A program made the position numbers and the translations under genes. The notes beneath the pieces were generated by a model. It made no database searches. It worked only from the letters and a program-made list of their open reading frames with translations, and had not been told where the DNA came from. This document shows positions 33,036-41,137 of a stretch of 64,000 bases of DNA, one piece after another. Numbering within the stretch: position 1 is the first letter of the stretch; every line of letters begins with the position of its first letter. Source of the DNA: Foliamicus sp963666765 (lineage in GTDB: Bacteria > Pseudomonadota > Gammaproteobacteria > Steroidobacterales > Foliamicaceae); the NCBI GenBank assembly GCA_963666765.1, contig OY762933.1:1736001-1800000 (forward strand), in the 5' to 3' direction.

Positions 33036-35014
33036 GATCCGCGCCCGGTCCGCCTGCGGCGGCGCATGAGCGCCACGGCCAGTCCGCCGATGGCGATCAG
33101 CAGCGGGACCAGACCGATGTTGACGACCTTGAGAACGGCGCCCAGCCGCTGGATGCTGGCGTCGAGGTTGCGGCGCACCTCCCGCAATTCCCGGCGTATG
33201 CGCAGGCGCTCGTCGGTGAATTTCTCCAGCTCCGCTTCCTGTTCCGGCGTGAGGCTGAGAGCGAACTGGTCATCGCGGGCTTCCTGCAATTCGGCCAGCC
33301 GGTTTTCCGTCCTGACCAGCTCCTGCTGCAACTGGTCCTCGGTAAGCCGGAACTGCGCTTCTGCCTCGAGCCGCAACTCGTCGACGCGGTCAAACGGCCT
33401 GGAAAAGGCGGCCCGGCCGCGCAGGCCCATGAGGTCGGAACTGCCGGCCAACTGGTCCAGCGCGTTGATGACGAAGTCGCCATTGCTGGCGAACGCGGTC
33501 ACCAGGCGCTGGCCGAAAACGCTCTGCGCCTGCGCCCACATCCGGTCGGCCAACAGGTCGGTGTCCGCCACCACAATGAGCTGCACCTCGCCCTCGGCAA
33601 TGTGCTCCGGAAGTTCGGCCTCCTCCCCTTCCTCCGAAGACGCCCCCGGGAGAGAGGGCGTCTCGCCCTGCGCCATGGCATCGGCAAACGGGTTCGCCGA
33701 ATCGTCGTCGGCGCTGTCCGTCTCGTCCGCGGGTTGCTCGGGCCGGCCGTCCGGGAAGGCGCTGCTTACCGTGCCGCTGAGCCGGGCCGCCAGCGTCAGC
33801 GCCTCGCCCTGCGGGTTGAAGCCCGACCACAGGCTGTTGATGTCCGGCGTAAAGGCCAGCAGGTTGGGATCCAGGAATCCCGCGTCGGAACTCGAGCGCA
33901 CCAGGGGCGTGACCTGCAGGGCGGCATCCTCGTTCACCTTGAGGTAGCCCGCGAATCCCAGGTTCAGCACGTCCAGCTCGGCGGTCACCACCTCGCCGGA
34001 GTCGGCCTCGTTGAGGTCCACTCCGATATACGCGGGATGGCGGGCCAGCGTGCCGTCGGCCTCGCTGACCCGCAACGCGTAACGGCCGTCCCCGACTACG
34101 GTTTCCGCAGGCATTCCCAGGCCCCAGTGGGAAAGCAGGAAATCCAGATTGGACGAACGGTCGGCTGGCATGCCGGCCATGGCGCCGCCGGGCGGCGTGG
34201 CCGGGTCGGCCTCCGCCAGGGGGTCGACGAAAACCAGCGCCCGGCCGCCGCGGAACAGGTACTGCTCCAGCGCGTACAACTGCCGGGGCGTCGCGCCCTT
34301 GGGATGCACCAGCAGCAGCACGTCGACTTCGCCGTCGATCTCGTCCCCGATGATGTCGAGGTCCCTCAGATCGAACAGGTCGCTGATCTGGGACGTGATG
34401 ATCCACGGTTCGGTCACGCTGGTCTGCATGGGGTCGAAGCCGCCGGTCAGGGGCAGGCTGCTCACCAGGCCCACAACGGGCTCGTCGGCGCGCGACAGCG
34501 AATAGACGAGCTTGGCGAGGTCGTACTCCAGGAACTGCTCGCGTTGCGGATCCATGAATGCGATGAACTGCTCGTCGCCGACGGCGTTCGAGCCGGCCAC
34601 GCCGAAGTACAGGGGATCGTCGCTGATCTGGAGGCGCACTGCCTGCAGGCCGAAGGCCGCGGCGCGGTCCTCGTCCTCGGAGAACGGCGCGGGATCGATA
34701 ACGCTGACGTCCAGCCTGCCGTCCGAATGGGCTTCGAATTCGTTCAGCATGTCCTCCACCCGGTCGGCCCAGGCGCGCAGGCCGGGGCTGTCGGACAGTC
34801 CGCCGCGGGAAATGAAGAAGTAGAGCCGTACCGGTTCAGGAATGCCGTCGAGAACCTTTTTGGTGCCCTCCGAGAGCGTGTACAGGCCGGCATCGGTGAG
34901 GTCCAGCCGCACGCCGCGCACGACGACGTTGACCAGCGCCACGGCGGCCAGGAAGACCAGCAGCAGGACGCCCAGGCCGAGCTGCCCGTAGCGCGGTCCG
35001 GTGCTCCGGGCCAC
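33032..35014 (-). CDS. GldG-like auxiliary component of an ABC exporter
   Basis: The 660-residue protein has an N-terminal membrane helix (about 12-32), a large periplasmic region of the ABC-auxiliary type found in GldG (YTLSEGTKKVLDGIPEPVRL near 46-65), a coiled coil of Glu/Gln/Arg near 560-630 (LTEDQLQQELVRTENRLAEL), and a C-terminal membrane helix. I chose a GTG start preceded by GGGGAGGGG because it overlaps the permease stop (CTAGTG). The frame remains open another 249 codons upstream, but that part is only an alternative frame of the permease. Confidence 0.82.
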   Translation of the reverse strand: MARSTGPRYGQLGLGVLLLVFLAAVALVNVVVRGVRLDLTDAGLYTLSEGTKKVLDGIPEPVRLYFFISRGGLSDSPGLRAWADRVEDMLNEFEAHSDGRLDVSVIDPAPFSEDEDRAAAFGLQAVRLQISDDPLYFGVAGSNAVGDEQFIAFMDPQREQFLEYDLAKLVYSLSRADEPVVGLVSSLPLTGGFDPMQTSVTEPWIITSQISDLFDLRDLDIIGDEIDGEVDVLLLVHPKGATPRQLYALEQYLFRGGRALVFVDPLAEADPATPPGGAMAGMPADRSSNLDFLLSHWGLGMPAETVVGDGRYALRVSEADGTLARHPAYIGVDLNEADSGEVVTAELDVLNLGFAGYLKVNEDAALQVTPLVRSSSDAGFLDPNLLAFTPDINSLWSGFNPQGEALTLAARLSGTVSSAFPDGRPEQPADETDSADDDSANPFADAMAQGETPSLPGASSEEGEEAELPEHIAEGEVQLIVVADTDLLADRMWAQAQSVFGQRLVTAFASNGDFVINALDQLAGSSDLMGLRGRAAFSRPFDRVDELRLEAEAQFRLTEDQLQQELVRTENRLAELQEARDDQFALSLTPEQEAELEKFTDERLRIRRELREVRRNLDASIQRLGAVLKVVNIGLVPLLIAIGGLAVALMRRRRRTGRGS

Positions 35015-35751
35015 TAGTTGCCCCTCCCCAGGTCGAGCACGATGGCGTTGGCGTAGAGGAAGGCCGCGATCACGAGCAGGAAATACAAAATGTCGCGCGC
35101 ATCCAGGACGCCCTTGCTGATCGCGTTGAAATGCGTGAGGAAGCCGAGCGAAGCGATCGTGTCCACCACCACTTCGGGCGCCCAGCCGGCGAACGCGTCC
35201 AGGACCAGCGGGAAGCCCGCCAGAAGGAACCCGAAGCACACGACGACGGTGGTGACGAAGGCCACAACCTGGCTGCGGCAGGCGGCGGAAATGCAGGCGC
35301 CGATCGCCAGGTAGGCGCCGGCCATCAGGACGCTTCCGCAGTAGGCCGCCAGGATCACGCCGTTGTCCGGATCGCCCAGGTAGTTGACCGTGATCCAGGT
35401 GGGAAAGGTCAGGGCCAGCGCGACGGCAATGAAGCACCAGGCGGCCAGGAACTTGCCCAGCACCGCCTGCCAGGCCGCTATCGGCAGCGTCATCAGGAGT
35501 TCCACGCTGCCCGACTGGCGCTCCTCGGCCCAAAGGCGCATGGATACGGCCGGCGCCAGCACCAGGTGCAGCCAGGGGTGGAAGCCGAAGAACGGAGTAA
35601 GGTCGGCCTGTTCGCGCTCGAAGAAATTTCCGAGATAGAAGGTGAACACGCCGCTCAGCGCCACGAAAATCACGATGAACACGTACGCGACCGGAGTCGC
35701 GAAATAGGCGCGCAACTCGCGCCGGGCAATGGTCCACACGTGGCCCATCAT
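35014..35751 (-). CDS. ABC-2-type permease, GldF-like
   Basis: The 245-residue protein has six predicted transmembrane segments and the usual ABC-2 pattern, a cytoplasmic start (VWTIARRELRAYFATPVAYV) and RLWAEERQSGSVELLMTLPI after the second helix. It pairs with the ATPase encoded just upstream (4-base overlap) and the GldG-like protein just downstream (1-base overlap). In Bacteroidetes such genes serve gliding; in proteobacteria they are widespread with unknown substrate. Confidence 0.88.
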   Translation of the reverse strand: MMGHVWTIARRELRAYFATPVAYVFIVIFVALSGVFTFYLGNFFEREQADLTPFFGFHPWLHLVLAPAVSMRLWAEERQSGSVELLMTLPIAAWQAVLGKFLAAWCFIAVALALTFPTWITVNYLGDPDNGVILAAYCGSVLMAGAYLAIGACISAACRSQVVAFVTTVVVCFGFLLAGFPLVLDAFAGWAPEVVVDTIASLGFLTHFNAISKGVLDARDILYFLLVIAAFLYANAIVLDLGRGN

Positions 35752-36470
35752 CCCGGTTCACCGGTGGTGATGCGGCGGAAGACGCGGTCGAGCCGCCGGC
35801 TCTCGGACTGCGCGGCCAGCGCCCCGGGGCTGTCGTCGGCCACGATGCGCCCCGCGGCGATGATGATGGCGCGGCTGCACACCGCCTCCACCTCTTCGAG
35901 TATGTGCGTGGAGATCACCACGATCTTGTCGCTGGACATGCCGCGAATGAGTTCGCGCACTTCGTGTTTCTGGTTGGGGTCCAGGCCGTCGGTCGGTTCG
36001 TCCAGCAACAGCACGGGCGGATCGTGAAGGATAGCCTGGGCCAGGCCGACCCGGCGGCGAAATCCCTTCGACAGAGTCTCGATCCGCTGATCCAGCACCG
36101 ATTCCAGTTGCAGCAGGGCCGCCACCTCGCCGATGCGTTCCGCGCGCCGCTCGCCCTCAAGCCCGCGCACGTCGGCGATGAAGTCGAGGAATGCGCGCGG
36201 CGTCATTTCGCCCCACAGCGGCGCCCCTTCGGGCAGGTAGCCGAAGGTCTTCCGGGCGGCGATGGTCTCGGTCTGCAGGTCGAAGCCGTGCACCTTCACG
36301 CTGCCGGACGTGGGCGCCAGATAGCCCGCGCACATGCGCATGGTGGTGGTCTTGCCGGCGCCGTTGGGACCGAGCAGGCCGACGATCTCCCCCGGCTCTA
36401 TCGCGAAGGAGATTCCGTCGACCGCCCTGATGGGGCCGTAGTGTTTGCTCAGCGACTCCGCACGAATCAT
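35748..36470 (-). CDS. ABC transporter ATPase, GldA-like
   Basis: The 240-residue protein has Walker A GPNGAGKTT (about 35-43), a signature region LSKGFRRRVGLAQAI and Walker B VLLLDEPTDGLDP. The pattern is that of ABC-2 export ATPases. It is the first gene of a tight operon with the permease, GldG-like and DUF4340 proteins. A long hairpin element lies just upstream of it. Confidence 0.92.
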   Translation of the reverse strand: MIRAESLSKHYGPIRAVDGISFAIEPGEIVGLLGPNGAGKTTTMRMCAGYLAPTSGSVKVHGFDLQTETIAARKTFGYLPEGAPLWGEMTPRAFLDFIADVRGLEGERRAERIGEVAALLQLESVLDQRIETLSKGFRRRVGLAQAILHDPPVLLLDEPTDGLDPNQKHEVRELIRGMSSDKIVVISTHILEEVEAVCSRAIIIAAGRIVADDSPGALAAQSESRRLDRVFRRITTGEPG

Positions 36471-36534
36471 GGCGGCGGTATTTTATTCACCGTCCCGCAC
36501 AAATCCAGCGAATCGCCGAAGGGCTCGCGTTCCA

Positions 36535-36645
36535 GCGGCTTGCGCTGCCCCATGCCTGGGCGGAGCGTCGGCGGCAGGATGCCGCCGACGAGCCCCAGGG
36601 ATGGGTTCATGCGTCTCCGCACAGGCATGAGGCAGCGCAAGCCGC
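36535..36645. repeat. Long hairpin with nested inner hairpin
   Basis: Arms of 31 bases (36535-36565 and 36615-36645) pair with only two mismatches. The loop holds its own perfect 10-bp hairpin (36566-36590, CGTCGGCGGC / GCCGCCGACG), then AGCCCCAGGGATGGGTTCATGCGT. The last words match the loop of the rpoB-rpoC element. It lies between the GldA-like gene and the exported methyltransferase-like gene. Confidence 0.9.
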
Positions 36646-36670
36646 GGCGCCCCGGCGAACGATGGTGAGT

Positions 36671-37513
36671 CTAGGCTTCGGGTTTCCGGAAGCGCAGGGT
36701 GTAGCGGTCGGTCTCGCCGATCGCCAGGTATTTCTCGCGGTCCTCGTCGCCGAGGCGGAGCGTCGGCGGCAGCGTCCAGACGCCTTCGGGATGATTGCGC
36801 GTGTCCCTGGGGTTGGCGTTGATCTCGGACTTTGCGTCGAGCACGAAGCCGGCCTTCTCGGCCAGCATGATGGTGTATTCCTCGGTCACGTAACCGGATT
36901 CCGCCTTCGGGTCCTGTTCGCTGTCCGGATCGCCGCGGTGTTCGACGATTCCCAGAACGCCGCCGGGCTTGAGGACATCGTAGAAAGCCTGGAACACCTC
37001 GTCCTCAAAGTCGCGGGACATCCAGTTGTGAACGTTCCGGAAACTCAGCACCAGGTCCACGGGTTCCGGCGCAAGCGCCATCTTGTCCGGGTACATCTCC
37101 GTCATTTGGGCGTTGCCGTAGGCCTCCGGATGGGCTTCAAGCTTGGCCTGGTAGGCGTCACGGGCCCGATTGAAGAACTCCATGTCGGTGCCGCCCGGAA
37201 ATTGCGCTCCGTAGAATTGCCCGTTCTCGGCGACGAAGGGTGCGATGATCTCGGTGTACCAACCGCCGGCAGGCCAGATCTCGACAACGCTGGAATCGGG
37301 CTGAAGACCGAGAAACTTCAGGGTCCCGGCGGGATTTCGCGCGCCGTCGCGGGACGAATTCGGCACCCCGCTGCGGCTCGACCCGCGATGGTCTCCCGCC
37401 AGCACGGCGGCCATGGCGGCATCCCAGGAGGCGCCCGCATCGTCCGCCGGCGCGGGAGCCGGGCCGGCAAGGAAAACAAAAGCCGCAGCAGCGGCGAGAA
37501 CGGATCGGTACAT
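36671..37513 (-). CDS. Exported class I methyltransferase-like protein
   Basis: The 280-residue product begins with a clear signal peptide (MYRSVLAAAAAFVFLAGPAP, cleavage near ADD) and then resembles a SAM-dependent methyltransferase: motif-I-like VVEIWPAGGWYTEIIAPFV (about 77-95), VDLVLSFRNVHNW and LKPGGVLGIVEHRG. The whole fold appears present. A periplasmic location is odd because SAM is cytoplasmic, so it may bind another ligand. Similar secreted predicted methyltransferases exist in proteobacteria, but their role is unknown to me. Confidence 0.8.
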   Translation of the reverse strand: MYRSVLAAAAAFVFLAGPAPAPADDAGASWDAAMAAVLAGDHRGSSRSGVPNSSRDGARNPAGTLKFLGLQPDSSVVEIWPAGGWYTEIIAPFVAENGQFYGAQFPGGTDMEFFNRARDAYQAKLEAHPEAYGNAQMTEMYPDKMALAPEPVDLVLSFRNVHNWMSRDFEDEVFQAFYDVLKPGGVLGIVEHRGDPDSEQDPKAESGYVTEEYTIMLAEKAGFVLDAKSEINANPRDTRNHPEGVWTLPPTLRLGDEDREKYLAIGETDRYTLRFRKPEA

Positions 37514-37595
37514 GTTCGGATCTCCGGTTTCAGGGAGTTACGCTTTCGCGGCGTTGGCGCTCGCACATAATCCGGACGCAACGCCATTCAAATCC

Positions 37596-37706
37596 GGGAA
37601 GGGGACCTGACCCCACACCACCTGCCAGCCCGTAAGCCGGGCCGCAATATGCGAAGGACAGCCCCTTCCCCTTGTGTGTCGCATGGGCGCGCACCGCCCA
37701 TGCGAC
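37596..37706. terminator. Two hairpins between methyltransferase-like and lipoprotein genes
   Basis: One structure pairs GGGAAGGGG (37596-37604) with CCCCTTCCC (37662-37670) around an inner GCCCG/CGGGC stem. A second is a perfect 12-bp hairpin (GTCGCATGGGCG, 5-base loop, CGCCCATGCGAC, 37678-37706) starting 11 bases after the lipoprotein stop. The second is a good terminator candidate for the lipoprotein gene, although no poly-U follows. Confidence 0.5.
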
Positions 37707-37716
37707 GGCAAATCAG

Positions 37717-38025
37717 CTAGCCGGCGTCTTCCTCTCCGCCGCCATCGTCTCCGCCTTCCTCACCGCCGGCATCGTCTCCGGCGTCGTCTCCGGCGGCGTC
37801 GCCGGCTTCGTCACCGCCTTCGCCGGCATCGCCGTCAGACATGGCGTCGGCAGCATCGCCCTCTTCGGCCGGCATTGCTTCCTCGGCCGGCGCTGCTTCC
37901 TCGGCGGGCATGCTCTCAGCCGCCGCGCCGTCATCCGCCGCAGCGCCGTCGTCCGACGGAGCTCCCCCTCCACACGCCGCCAGCGCCAGGGCCGCCGACA
38001 AAAGTACCAGGTTCAATCGGACCAT
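37717..38025 (-). CDS. Small, extremely acidic lipoprotein
   Basis: The 102-residue product has a lipoprotein signal with lipobox ALAAC (Cys at about 18). The rest is almost only Gly, Ala, Asp and Glu, with repeats of PAEEA and GDDAG types and no aromatic residue. The mature part should be unfolded and strongly negative, perhaps binding cations or a basic partner at the envelope. The signal sequence and lone start make a real gene likely, although composition alone could mislead. No homology is recognised. Confidence 0.6.
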   Translation of the reverse strand: MVRLNLVLLSAALALAACGGGAPSDDGAAADDGAAAESMPAEEAAPAEEAMPAEEGDAADAMSDGDAGEGGDEAGDAAGDDAGDDAGGEEGGDDGGGEEDAG

Positions 38026-38054
38026 GGTGTTCCTCCAGAGTTGTTACGCGAAAA

Positions 38055-38723
38055 TCACAACCGCGCTTTGCGACGCGGAAGCATTAAGCCTACCAGAATC
38101 AGCCCGGAAAGAAAGCCGCCGATATGGGCGAAGAAGGCGACTCCGCCCTGCCCGGCCTGAATCATGGCGCTGGATGCCAGCTGAAACAGGAACCACAGGC
38201 CCAGCACCATCCATGCGGGCACGCGAACCGTATAAAAGACGATGAACAGCGGAATCAGCACCCGGACCCGGGCATGCGGGTAAAGCCTCATGTAGGCGCC
38301 CAGCACGCCTGAGATGGCGCCGCTGGCGCCGATCATGGGGATAACGGACGTGGTCTCGGAGACTGTCTGAACCAGCGCCGCCCCAACGCCGCACAAGAGG
38401 TAGAACGCGACAAAGCGACCCCGGCCGAGCGCGTCTTCGACGTTGTCGCCGAAGATCCACAGGTACAGCAGGTTGCCGGCAAGGTGCATCCAGCCGCCGT
38501 GCAGGAACATCGACGTGAAGACGGTGGCCCAGGCCGGCGCCCACTCGAGTTGCGGCGGGAGAAGAGCGCCGTGCACGAGCCGGGCGGGAATCAGCCCGAA
38601 GGCGTAGACCGCCGCCTCGCCCGCCTGCCGCTGCCAGAGGAATGCGAGCAGGATGGCGCCCAGCAGCGCGTAACTCACAACCGGCGTGCGGCTGGTGCTA
38701 TTCTCGTCGCTAAGCGGAATCAT
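38055..38723 (-). CDS. Rhomboid-family intramembrane serine protease
   Basis: The 222-residue protein has about six transmembrane helices. It shows the rhomboid oxyanion motif HGGWMHLAGN (75-84), the nucleophile motif GASGAISG with Ser134, and the catalytic His200 in AFFAHIGGF. All catalytic residues are present, so it should cut membrane-spanning substrates. The short acidic/polar N-terminus has no additional domain. It lies between the acidic lipoprotein and an M48 protease gene, all on the same strand. Confidence 0.92.
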   Translation of the reverse strand: MIPLSDENSTSRTPVVSYALLGAILLAFLWQRQAGEAAVYAFGLIPARLVHGALLPPQLEWAPAWATVFTSMFLHGGWMHLAGNLLYLWIFGDNVEDALGRGRFVAFYLLCGVGAALVQTVSETTSVIPMIGASGAISGVLGAYMRLYPHARVRVLIPLFIVFYTVRVPAWMVLGLWFLFQLASSAMIQAGQGGVAFFAHIGGFLSGLILVGLMLPRRKARL

Positions 38724-38750
38724 TCCGCGGGCTTTTCGCGCCGGCGGCGG

Positions 38751-39485
38751 TTACTCACAAACGGGACGCACACCCCGGGCCAGGGCGCCGTTATACCGTT
38801 CCAGCGCGGCGCTCATGCGGCCAATCAGGTTGCCCATGCGGTCCTCGGGGGCCGGATGCGTTGAAAGGAACTGCGGCGGGCGCACGCTGCCCGCCTTTTC
38901 TTCCATGTTCTTCCAGAGGGTGACGCTGGCGCGCGGGTCAAAGCCTGCATCGGCCATGTACAAAAGGCCGATGTCGTCGGCCTCCCGTTCGTGTTTGCGG
39001 CTGAAGGGCAGGGTAAGGCCGATCTGGGCGATCGCCTGCATGTCCTGCTGCGGCACGCGCATCGCGGCGCCGGCGACAGCCGCCGCGCCGGTGGTCATCA
39101 TTCCCCGGTTAACCTGCGCCACCTGGTGCTCGCGCGTCACGTGGGCGATTTCGTGCCCGATCACCGCGGCAAGCTGGTCCTGGTCCCGGGCCACGTCAAG
39201 GATGCCGCTGAACACGCCGATCTTGCCGCCGGGCATGGCGAAGGCGTTGGCGTCGGGCATGTCGAACACTTCGATTTCCCACGCTCTGCCGGCGTACGGC
39301 TCCTCGACGACCCTGAGCACCGCCTGCGCCACGCAGAAAATGTAAGCCCGCTCGCCCGGGTCCTGCGAGATCGGCATCTGGCGGCGCATTTGCTGGAACT
39401 GCTGGTTGGCTTCCACGCGCAATGAGGACTCGCTGACGCAGGATACGGCGGCCAGCGCCAGAACGACTATTGCAAATTTCTTCAT
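38751..39485 (-). CDS. M48-family metalloprotease lipoprotein
   Basis: The 244-residue product has a lipoprotein signal (MKKFAIVVLALAAVSC, Cys16), the zinc motif HEIAH (111-115) and the downstream EADDIG with the third ligand. It resembles the periplasmic LoiP/BepA-type proteases that handle outer-membrane protein quality, but has no TPR domain, so it is closer to LoiP. I chose the ATG of MKKFA; an ATG four codons earlier is less likely. Confidence 0.9.
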   Translation of the reverse strand: MKKFAIVVLALAAVSCVSESSLRVEANQQFQQMRRQMPISQDPGERAYIFCVAQAVLRVVEEPYAGRAWEIEVFDMPDANAFAMPGGKIGVFSGILDVARDQDQLAAVIGHEIAHVTREHQVAQVNRGMMTTGAAAVAGAAMRVPQQDMQAIAQIGLTLPFSRKHEREADDIGLLYMADAGFDPRASVTLWKNMEEKAGSVRPPQFLSTHPAPEDRMGNLIGRMSAALERYNGALARGVRPVCE

Positions 39486-39506
39486 GTTGCACTCCATTCC
39501 TGCATT

Positions 39507-40538
39507 TCAGGGACAGGAGAACGCAGGATTCATCGTATGTAATTCCACTCCCGCATTATTGCCCATCAGGGCGCGCTCGGCACGGTAGCTGGAGCGCACC
39601 AGCGGGCCGGCCACAACCTCCCTGAAGCCGGCGGCCAGCCCGTACTCGCGCCATTCGGCAAATTCCTCCGGCGGCAGATAACGCTCCACCGGCAGATGGT
39701 GCCGGGTGGGACGCAGGTACTGCCCCAGCGTCAGCAGCGACACGCCCCGGGAACGCAGGTCGCGCATCGCCTGGCGTATCTCCCCGGGACGCTCGCCCAG
39801 CCCGAGCATGATGCTGGACTTGGTGAGGATGCCCGCGCCGTGGCGGGCGGCGATGCCCAGCACGTCCAGGGACTGGTCGTAGCCGGCGCGCGGATCGCGC
39901 ACCCGGGGGGTCAGCCGGCGAACGGTTTCGACGTTATGGGCGAATACCGCCGGCTTCGACGCGAGCACCGTGCGCACCGCCTCTTCGCTGCCGCGAAAGT
40001 CCGGGGTCAGCACTTCGACTGCGGTCTTCGGGCTGCGGCGGCGGATGGCGCGAACGCAGCTTGCGAAATGCGAGGCGCCGCCGTCGGGCAGGTCGTCACG
40101 GTCGACCGAGGTCAGCACGACATAGCCCAGGTCCATCATGCGCACGGTCTCGGCGGCGTTGTCCGGCTCGTCGGCATCCAGCCAGCCGGAAGGATTGCCC
40201 GTGTCCACGGCGCAGAAGCGGCAGGCGCGGGTGCAAACGCCGCCCATCACCATCAATGTGGCGGTACCGGCGTTCCAGCACTCCCCGATGTTGGGACAGT
40301 GCGATTCCTCGCATACGGTGGCCAGCCTGTGCTCGCGCATAAGGCTCTTCAGGCGCAGGTATCGCGATCCCGAGGGCAGTTGCGCGCGCAGCCAGCGCGG
40401 TTTGCGTCCGGCCCGGTCGGGTTCCGGCGCGGCGCGGCGCTTCTGGCCGTTGCGCACGGCGCTGAAACCCTGCGGGGTGCGGTATTTCTGGCCGCTTACG
40501 ACGGGAATGGCGGCCAGTGCCCCGCCGGGGGTGGTCAT
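39507..40538 (-). CDS. lipA: Lipoyl synthase
   Basis: LipA is a radical-SAM enzyme that inserts two sulfurs into protein-bound octanoate. The 343-residue product has both clusters: the auxiliary CEESHCPNIGECW (about 77-89) and the radical-SAM CTRACRFCAVDTG, plus RSSYRAE near the end with the conserved RSSY motif. It overlaps the ogt start by 4 bases. The usual partner lipB is not adjacent. Confidence 0.96.
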   Translation of the reverse strand: MTTPGGALAAIPVVSGQKYRTPQGFSAVRNGQKRRAAPEPDRAGRKPRWLRAQLPSGSRYLRLKSLMREHRLATVCEESHCPNIGECWNAGTATLMVMGGVCTRACRFCAVDTGNPSGWLDADEPDNAAETVRMMDLGYVVLTSVDRDDLPDGGASHFASCVRAIRRRSPKTAVEVLTPDFRGSEEAVRTVLASKPAVFAHNVETVRRLTPRVRDPRAGYDQSLDVLGIAARHGAGILTKSSIMLGLGERPGEIRQAMRDLRSRGVSLLTLGQYLRPTRHHLPVERYLPPEEFAEWREYGLAAGFREVVAGPLVRSSYRAERALMGNNAGVELHTMNPAFSCP

Positions 40539-41101
40539 GCGGGATGGACTCCTTCGGCAGACAGCAGGCGGCGCTTGCGATCAAGGCCGCCGCCATAGCC
40601 GCACAGGCTGCCGTCGCCGGCCACGACTCTGTGGCAGGGCACCAGCCAGGCAACCGGATTGGCGTTCATGGCCCCGCCCACCGCGCGCGAAGCGCCCGGC
40701 CTGCGCGCCCGCCGGGCAAGCTCCCCGTAGCTCTCGGTGCTGCCGGCGGGGACCCCGAGCAGCGCCTGCCAGACGTCAAGCTGGAACGCCGTTCCGCGCA
40801 ACAGGACATCCACGGAATCGGCGCCCGAGTCAAACAGGCTGTCCGCCTTGCACTGCGCCCACTCGTCGTCCCTCCGGAGCGTCGCGCCATGCCAGCGCCG
40901 CGCGAGCTGCCGCCATTGCCGATCTTCGGCGCCGTCCACGTACCCCACGCGGCACAATGCGCCGTCAACCTCCGCCAGCATCAGCCTGCCCAGCGGGCTG
41001 GAGGCAAATCCCGCGGTGATCGAGCGCCCGCGGGGGGACATCTGGTCGCGGTCTTCAAGTCGGGCGCGGACGATCGGAGGAATGAGAGTGACCTTGGGCA
41101 T
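40535..41101 (-). CDS. ogt: Methylated-DNA--protein-cysteine methyltransferase
   Basis: This suicide enzyme removes alkyl groups from O6-alkylguanine. The 188-residue product has the active-site motif VPCHRVV (about 153-159) and the Asn-rich region AVGGAMNANPVAWL before it. A helix-turn-helix-like segment FQLDVWQALLGVPAGSTESY matches the family. The N-terminus may begin later at MSPRGRS, since the first 20 residues are not typical. Its end overlaps lipA by 4 bases, so both are likely one transcript. Confidence 0.92.
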   Translation of the reverse strand: MPKVTLIPPIVRARLEDRDQMSPRGRSITAGFASSPLGRLMLAEVDGALCRVGYVDGAEDRQWRQLARRWHGATLRRDDEWAQCKADSLFDSGADSVDVLLRGTAFQLDVWQALLGVPAGSTESYGELARRARRPGASRAVGGAMNANPVAWLVPCHRVVAGDGSLCGYGGGLDRKRRLLSAEGVHPA

Positions 41102-41137
41102 GGCGATTACCTTCAGGACGGAAATTCCAGTCCAAGT

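Noticed and set aside
33032..35761. A single 909-codon protein covering GldG and the permease
   Set aside because: The first 249 codons are an alternative frame of the clear ABC-2 permease; a GTG with a good ribosome-binding site starts the real GldG-like protein.
37674..38087. Plus-strand Arg/His-rich frames opposite the acidic lipoprotein
   Set aside because: They are mirror images of the low-complexity acidic sequence and have no start context or homology; the lipobox is on the minus strand.
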